This document shows positions 60,306-64,000 of a stretch of DNA of 64,000 nucleotides, in pieces. A model generated the notes under the pieces. It searched no databases and was not told the DNA's origin. It saw nothing but the letters and a program-made list of their open reading frames with translations. Source of the stretch: Microlunatus lacustris (GTDB lineage: Bacteria; Actinomycetota; Actinomycetes; Propionibacteriales; Propionibacteriaceae); contig BAAAJN010000001.1 in assembly GCA_039527025.1 (NCBI GenBank), positions 1 to 64,000 on the forward strand, given 5' to 3'. Position numbers and translations under genes: made by a program. How positions within the stretch are numbered: position 1 is the first letter of the stretch; every line of letters starts with the position of its first letter.

Positions 60306-61883
60306 ATGCCCGCCGCCCGTCGACGCCGGTCCCTGGCCGCCGGGCTCACCGCGCTTGTGCTGGCCGGCTGCTCGCTCGGCGGCGCCGACCCGGCGCCGAC
60401 CTCCGCGCCAGCGCCCGCCACGGTCACCCCGACGCCGGTCCGGCTGCCGGCCGAGGGCCGGCCGCTGACCCCGGTGCCCGACGTCCGACCGCCCGGTTTC
60501 GCCGACCCACCACCGGGCAGCGGGATCGAGCGCTACCGCTCGCAGACGCTGAGCTGGCAGCCCTGCGGACGCGGCCTGCAGTGCGCGACGGTGCTGGCCC
60601 CGCTCGACCACGACGCCCCGGACGACCAGGCGCTGACCCTGGCGCTGGCCCGGCGGCCGGCGACGGCCGAGCCGCGGCTGGGCTCGCTGTTCATCAACCC
60701 CGGCGGGCCCGGTGGCTCCGGCCGCGCCTACGCCGGGTTCTTCGACGCCGAGGGCCTGGAGGCCTACGACATCGTCGGGTGGGACCCGCGCGGGGTGGGG
60801 GCGTCGACGCCGGTGCGCTGCTACGGGGCCGGCGACCTCGACCGCTACCTGGCCGTCGACGTCTCGCCCGACGACGCGACCGAGGAGCGGGCGCTCGAGG
60901 CGGAGACCTACGCCTTCGGCCAAGCCTGCCTGGACAACTCCGGGCCGCTGCTCGAGCACATCTCGACGACGGCGACGGTCCGCGACCTCGAGCTGCTGCG
61001 CAGGTTGGTCGGCGATCCCGCGCTGCAGTACTTCGGCGCCTCGTACGGCACCCAGATCGGCGCGCTCTACGCGGAGCTGTTCCCCGACACGGTGGGCCGG
61101 ATGGTGCTGGACGCCGCCGTGGACATCAGCGACTCCGACGTCAGCCAGCTGGAGGGCTTCGAGCGGGCGCTGGAGCACTTCGCCCGCTGGGCGGCGACCT
61201 CCGCCGAGGAGGACCCGCTGGGCAGCAGCGAGGCCGCGGTGCTGAGCCGCATCCGCCGGCTGCTCGAGGGTCTCGACGAGGAGCCGCTGACCACGCCGGG
61301 CGGCCGGGTGCTCAGCCAGCAGCAGGGCGTCCAGGGTCTGGTCTCCCCGCTCTACGGCCGCGAGCGCTGGCCCGAGCTGCTCCGGGCGCTGGCGGCGGCG
61401 GTCGACGGCGACGCCCGACCCCTGCTGGCCCTGGCCGACCAGGGGAACTACCGCAACCCCGACGGCACCTACGGCCAGATCAACGACGCCTTCCCGGCGA
61501 TCCGCTGCCTCGACAGCCAGGAGACGAGCCTCCGGGAGGCCGAGCGGGAGGCCGAGGACCTGCTGGCCCGGGCCCCCGTGCTGGGGCCGTTCGCCGGGCT
61601 GGACCTGGTCTGCCCGCTGTGGCCGGTGGCGCCGGCGCCCGAGGCACCCCGGATCACCGCGGCCGGAGCGGCGCCGATCGTCGTGCTGGGCACGACCGGC
61701 GACCCCGCCACCCCCTACGAGAACGCCGTCGGGATGGCGTCGCAGCTCACGTCGGGCGTGCTGGTCACCCTCGAGGGCGAGGGGCACACCGCCTACGACC
61801 AGAGTGCCTGCATCCGAGGTCTGGTGCTGCCCTACCTGGTCGGCGGACCACCGCCCGCTGACGGTTCGCGGTGCGCGGGCTGA
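60306..61883 (+). CDS. Secreted alpha/beta-hydrolase lipoprotein
   Basis: This encodes a 525-residue lipoprotein. Signal with lipobox LAGC (Cys 22) and a Thr/Pro linker. The alpha/beta-hydrolase fold has FINPGGPGGSGR (oxyanion region), nucleophile Ser 246 in GASYGTQ, Asp in GTTGDPATPYENA and His in GEGHTAYD, plus a TAP-like C-terminal region. It resembles actinobacterial SlpD/tripeptidyl-aminopeptidase-type proteases such as CaeA. Substrates are probably peptides or esters outside the membrane. ATG at 60306 follows the PSP1 gene by 59 bases. Confidence 0.9.
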   Translation: MPAARRRRSLAAGLTALVLAGCSLGGADPAPTSAPAPATVTPTPVRLPAEGRPLTPVPDVRPPGFADPPPGSGIERYRSQTLSWQPCGRGLQCATVLAPLDHDAPDDQALTLALARRPATAEPRLGSLFINPGGPGGSGRAYAGFFDAEGLEAYDIVGWDPRGVGASTPVRCYGAGDLDRYLAVDVSPDDATEERALEAETYAFGQACLDNSGPLLEHISTTATVRDLELLRRLVGDPALQYFGASYGTQIGALYAELFPDTVGRMVLDAAVDISDSDVSQLEGFERALEHFARWAATSAEEDPLGSSEAAVLSRIRRLLEGLDEEPLTTPGGRVLSQQQGVQGLVSPLYGRERWPELLRALAAAVDGDARPLLALADQGNYRNPDGTYGQINDAFPAIRCLDSQETSLREAEREAEDLLARAPVLGPFAGLDLVCPLWPVAPAPEAPRITAAGAAPIVVLGTTGDPATPYENAVGMASQLTSGVLVTLEGEGHTAYDQSACIRGLVLPYLVGGPPPADGSRCAG

Positions 61884-61911
61884 GCCTGCGCCCGCCGGTC
61901 CTCGGCGCCGC

Positions 61912-61941
61912 TTCGACGTCGGTGCGTGCGGTCGTTATAGT
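61912..61941 (+). promoter_or_regulatory. Promoter of tRNA-Thr
   Basis: TTCGAC (61912-61917), an 18-base spacer and TATAGT (61936-61941). It is 39 bases upstream of the tRNA, so the RNA carries a short 5' leader. Confidence 0.65.
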
Positions 61942-61979
61942 GGGCGACCGTGCGCGAGCGGCCTGCCGCCCGCGCGCAG

Positions 61980-62052
61980 GCCGCCTTAGCTCAGATGGCA
62001 GAGCAACGCACTCGTAATGCGTAGGTCGAGAGTTCGATTCTCTCAGGCGGCC
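61980..62052 (+). tRNA. tRNA-Thr (anticodon CGT)
   Basis: A 73-base cloverleaf. Acceptor GCCGCCT with AGGCGGC, D arm GCTC...GAGC, anticodon stem ACGCA/TGCGT with loop CTCGTAA, and T arm GAGAG/CTCTC with loop TTCGATT. The encoded CCA may follow at 62053-62055. The 3' end is the presumed integration site for the integrase remnant just downstream. Confidence 0.97.
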
Positions 62053-62069
62053 CCACCTGAACCACCTGG

Positions 62070-62880
62070 TCACAGCGCATCAGGACCACCGCCGCGAGCA
62101 TCGTCGTCCGCTTCGGACGTCCGCCGTGCCCCCGAGGTGCCCCCGAGCCGCTGCGCGGTGTCCCACAGGTTGCGGTCGATCAAGTGCCCGTAGAGGTCCA
62201 TCGTCATCGCCGCCGAGGCGTGCCCCAGCACCCCCTGCACCACTTCGGGATCGGCGCCCCCGCTCAGCTAGAGCGACGCTGCGGTGTGCCGCAGATCGTG
62301 GACGCGCAGAGTGGGCCGGTCGATCATTGCTTTCGCCCTCGTCCACCCGACCGACCGCTTCCAGTTGGTCTCGCGCAGCGGGCCTCCCTCCGGCGCCGCG
62401 AACAGCCATTGATCGGCGGCCTTGCCTGTGCTGCAACTGGCGACGATCTCAGCAGCCTCCGGAAGCAAGGGGACCGTCCGAGGCCGTTTGCTCTTGAGTG
62501 TGTCGACATGCAGAGCGCCCCCACCGTTGCTGGCCATGACCGCAGAAGCCGCAACCCAGGTGCCGGGACGAGGACCCGATCACCGACCTTCAAGCCTGCG
62601 AGCTCACCCACCGAAGTCCCTGAAGTCCCAGCATCAGCACCACGTCGGCATGCCGACGTGTGCAGGCCTCAGCCAGAGCCAGCAGCTCGTCGGGCTCCAA
62701 GGTCTGACCTTCGCGCCGGGCCTGCCCGCCCGAAGGCGCCTGAACGGAAGCAACCACGTGACCGTCGTCAGCCGCCCATCAGAAACGGCGAACGAGAGCA
62801 GAGACGTCAGAGTCGCTAGAGCCCGAGTAGTCGTCGAACGGGCAAGACCACGACCCAGCAGGTCCCCGAGCCGAGCCGAC
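62070..62880 (-). pseudogene. Decayed tyrosine integrase
   Basis: Reading towards the tRNA, pieces in three frames spell a phage-type integrase. First an SAM-like part (STTTRALATLTSLLSFAVSDGRL). After a shift comes GQTLEPDELLALAEACTRRH and GLRW; after a second shift, GELAGLKVGDR. After a third shift the C-terminal domain starts near TLKSKRPRTVPLLPEAAEI and reaches HDLRHTAASL. A TAG at 62268-62270 then interrupts the frame; relatives have Trp there. It continues PEVVQGVLGHASAAMTMDLYGHL. Catalytic Arg, His-Arg, His and Tyr are all recognisable. At least three frameshifts, one stop and no N-terminus: inactive. Confidence 0.9.
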
Positions 62881-62937
62881 GCCCTCGGCACCCGTGATCG
62901 ACAGGGTGACCGATACGTCGAGAGCGTCCGGGAAGGG

Positions 62938-63000
62938 TCACCTGGTGGGCTTCCGGGCTTCGCGGCCGGTCTTCTTGGGGGTGTGCTGCTCGTTGGACAT
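62938..63000 (-). CDS. Possible 20-residue basic peptide
   Basis: ATG at 63000 with an AGAAGGG ribosome site reads MSNEQHTPKKTGREARKPTR and stops at 62938. The composition (Lys/Arg/Glu, no hydrophobic core) resembles the start of short basic actinobacterial proteins, so this may be a truncated remnant. It is shorter than a normal gene call, and I offer it only as a candidate. Confidence 0.3.
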   Translation of the reverse strand: MSNEQHTPKKTGREARKPTR

Positions 63001-63348
63001 CGGACGCCCTTCTGACGGGGGCGGGCGGCCACGAAGCTGTGTGCTCGACCTCCGGGGCCTGGACCGGGAGGGAGGCTGCACCTGCAACAGGACTCAACTG
63101 CTCAAGTTCCCGCTTGAAGTCCGGTAGAACATCACCTTGGGGGCGCTTGGTGCCCTCGCACGTCCGACCGATCCTGCGAGGCGCCAGGCTCTCGGCACGA
63201 GCTCACTGGGCTCCAGGTCTTCTGCGAGGATCATGAAGGAGGTCGATGGGCCTGGTCAGCGCTGGCAAGAGGTGGTCATCTCCGCTTGGTCGGGGGTGCT
63301 GGGGGGTAGCGGTAGTGCAAGCACACACCCCTGATCTGAGGAGTTTCG
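63001..63348 (+). other. Gene-poor gap upstream of the SDR gene
   Basis: No convincing coding frame. Together with the integrase remnant it looks like the scar of a lost element. Near its end GCTT (63284-63287), a 16-base spacer and GGGTA (63304-63308) fit the actinobacterial general-stress sigma pattern GNNT-N14-16-GGGTA and could drive the dehydrogenase gene. Confidence 0.4.
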
Positions 63349-64000
63349 ATGAGCCAGCCCGCGCAGCAGCAGGACGTCCCCGGCGTCCAGTCCGAGATGA
63401 CCCCGAAGCCCGACTGCGGTGAGGAGAGCTACCGCGGCACCGGCCAGCTGAGCGGCAAGGTCGCCGTCATCACCGGCGGCGACTCCGGCATCGGCCGGGC
63501 GGTGGCCATCGCCTACGCCCGCGAGGGCGCCGATGTCCTGATCTCCTACCTGGACGAGGACTCCGACGCCGCGGAGGTCAAGGAGCTGGTGGAGGCGGCC
63601 GGCCGCAGGGCCGTGCTCGTCCCCGGTGACGTCTCGCAGCCGCAGCACTGCCGCGAAATCATCACCACCGCAGTGCGCGAGCTCGGCGGGGTCGACATCC
63701 TGGTCAACAACGCCGCGTTCCAGATGACCCACGAGACGCTGGAGGAGATCCCCGACGAGGAGTGGGACTACACCTTCGCCACCAACATCAGCGCATTCTT
63801 CCACCTGGCCAAGGCCGCCGTGCCGCACATGGGGCCGGGTTCGTCGATCATCGGCAGCTCGTCGGTGAACTCCGACATGCCGTCCCCGACCCTCGCCCCC
63901 TACGCCGCCACCAAGTCCGCCATCGCCAACTTCTGCGCGAGCCTTGCCCAGATGTACGGCGAGAAGGGCATCCGGGTGAACAGCGTCGCGCCCGGCCCGA
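63349..64000 (+). CDS. SDR-family oxidoreductase, 5' part
   Basis: The gene runs off the window; 217 residues are visible. After a Gln/Pro-rich N-terminus (about residues 1-35), the NAD(P) fold has VAVITGGDSGIGRAVAIAYA. NNAA is present in VDILVNNAAFQMT, and the catalytic set is Ser in GSSSVNS with YAATK. This is the GGDSGIGR branch (YhdF/YdaD-like general-stress dehydrogenases). ATG at 63349 follows TGAGGAG. A possible stress-type promoter lies about 40 bases upstream. The substrate is unknown. Confidence 0.93.
   Translation, partial: MSQPAQQQDVPGVQSEMTPKPDCGEESYRGTGQLSGKVAVITGGDSGIGRAVAIAYAREGADVLISYLDEDSDAAEVKELVEAAGRRAVLVPGDVSQPQHCREIITTAVRELGGVDILVNNAAFQMTHETLEEIPDEEWDYTFATNISAFFHLAKAAVPHMGPGSSIIGSSSVNSDMPSPTLAPYAATKSAIANFCASLAQMYGEKGIRVNSVAPGP

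Overview
The window is chromosomal DNA from a very GC-rich actinomycete, with G or C at most third codon positions. Three things point to an actinobacterium: a WhiB-family Fe-S regulator, an F420-type NADP reductase, and a gene order that parallels the Mycobacterium tuberculosis stretch from dnaX (Rv3721c) to holB (Rv3644c). The mix of genes would fit the Geodermatophilaceae or a close relative, but that placement is a guess from general familiarity. No plasmid or intact prophage is visible.

Layout. 1-5.1 kb: 3' end of dnaX, ybaB, recR, a Gfo/Idh oxidoreductase, a DUF1707 protein and aspartokinase with an internal beta-subunit start. 5.3-17.4 kb: an unrecognised protein, tRNA-Pro(CGG), a phosphoesterase, a YqeY protein, the PonA2-type penicillin-binding protein facing WhiB4, a three-gene reverse operon (F420 reductase plus two ArsA/Get3-type ATPases), DUF4177-RidA-MBL, an HtrA-like protease and Crp. 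17.5-24.4 kb: a tightly coupled forward operon nth - TlpA lipoprotein - NUDIX - HD - alpha-glucosidase - GMC oxidoreductase - small acidic protein. 24.4-31.4 kb: a holin-like membrane protein, NhaA, acetate uptake and activation (DUF485-actP-acs) and a methyltransferase. 31.4-37.5 kb: a Fic-like protein with an eroded active-site motif, then the Tad/Flp pilus locus (ssd, tadA, tadB, tadC, a DUF4244 pilin and two TadE-like proteins). 37.5-45.1 kb: a small conserved protein, a DEAH helicase, hppA, a CPBP protease with a pentapeptide-repeat tail and a DUF2236 protein. 45.2-50.1 kb: an acyl-CoA synthetase and an iron ABC transporter behind an IdeR/DtxR-type box. 50.1-61.9 kb: a methyltransferase, topA, a degenerate CYTH-CHAD-like protein, tmk, holB, an Rpf/LysM cell-wall enzyme behind a c-di-AMP (ydaO) riboswitch, a PSP1/RicT protein and a lipoprotein hydrolase. 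62-64 kb: tRNA-Thr(CGT), a decayed tyrosine integrase, a gene-poor gap and the start of a short-chain dehydrogenase.

Functionally the window mixes DNA replication and repair (dnaX, ybaB, recR, nth, topA, tmk, holB), cell-wall turnover (PonA2, Rpf), redox sensing and detoxification (WhiB4, Crp, TlpA, RidA), two-carbon metabolism, pilus assembly and iron uptake. Many neighbouring genes share 4-base start/stop overlaps, so translational coupling is the rule. Several promoters place a TANNNT-like -10 box 6-7 bases before the start codon, which suggests leaderless mRNAs.

The least ordinary items are the CYTH-CHAD-like gene between topA and tmk, the F420 reductase coupled to the ArsA/Get3 pair, the alpha-glucosidase/GMC pair appended to the nth operon, the Fic-like protein next to the Tad locus, the riboswitch-controlled Rpf gene, and the integrase remnant at tRNA-Thr. 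I found no clear candidate for a wholly new defence or mobile system. There are no CRISPR arrays, no restriction-modification genes and no insertion sequences.
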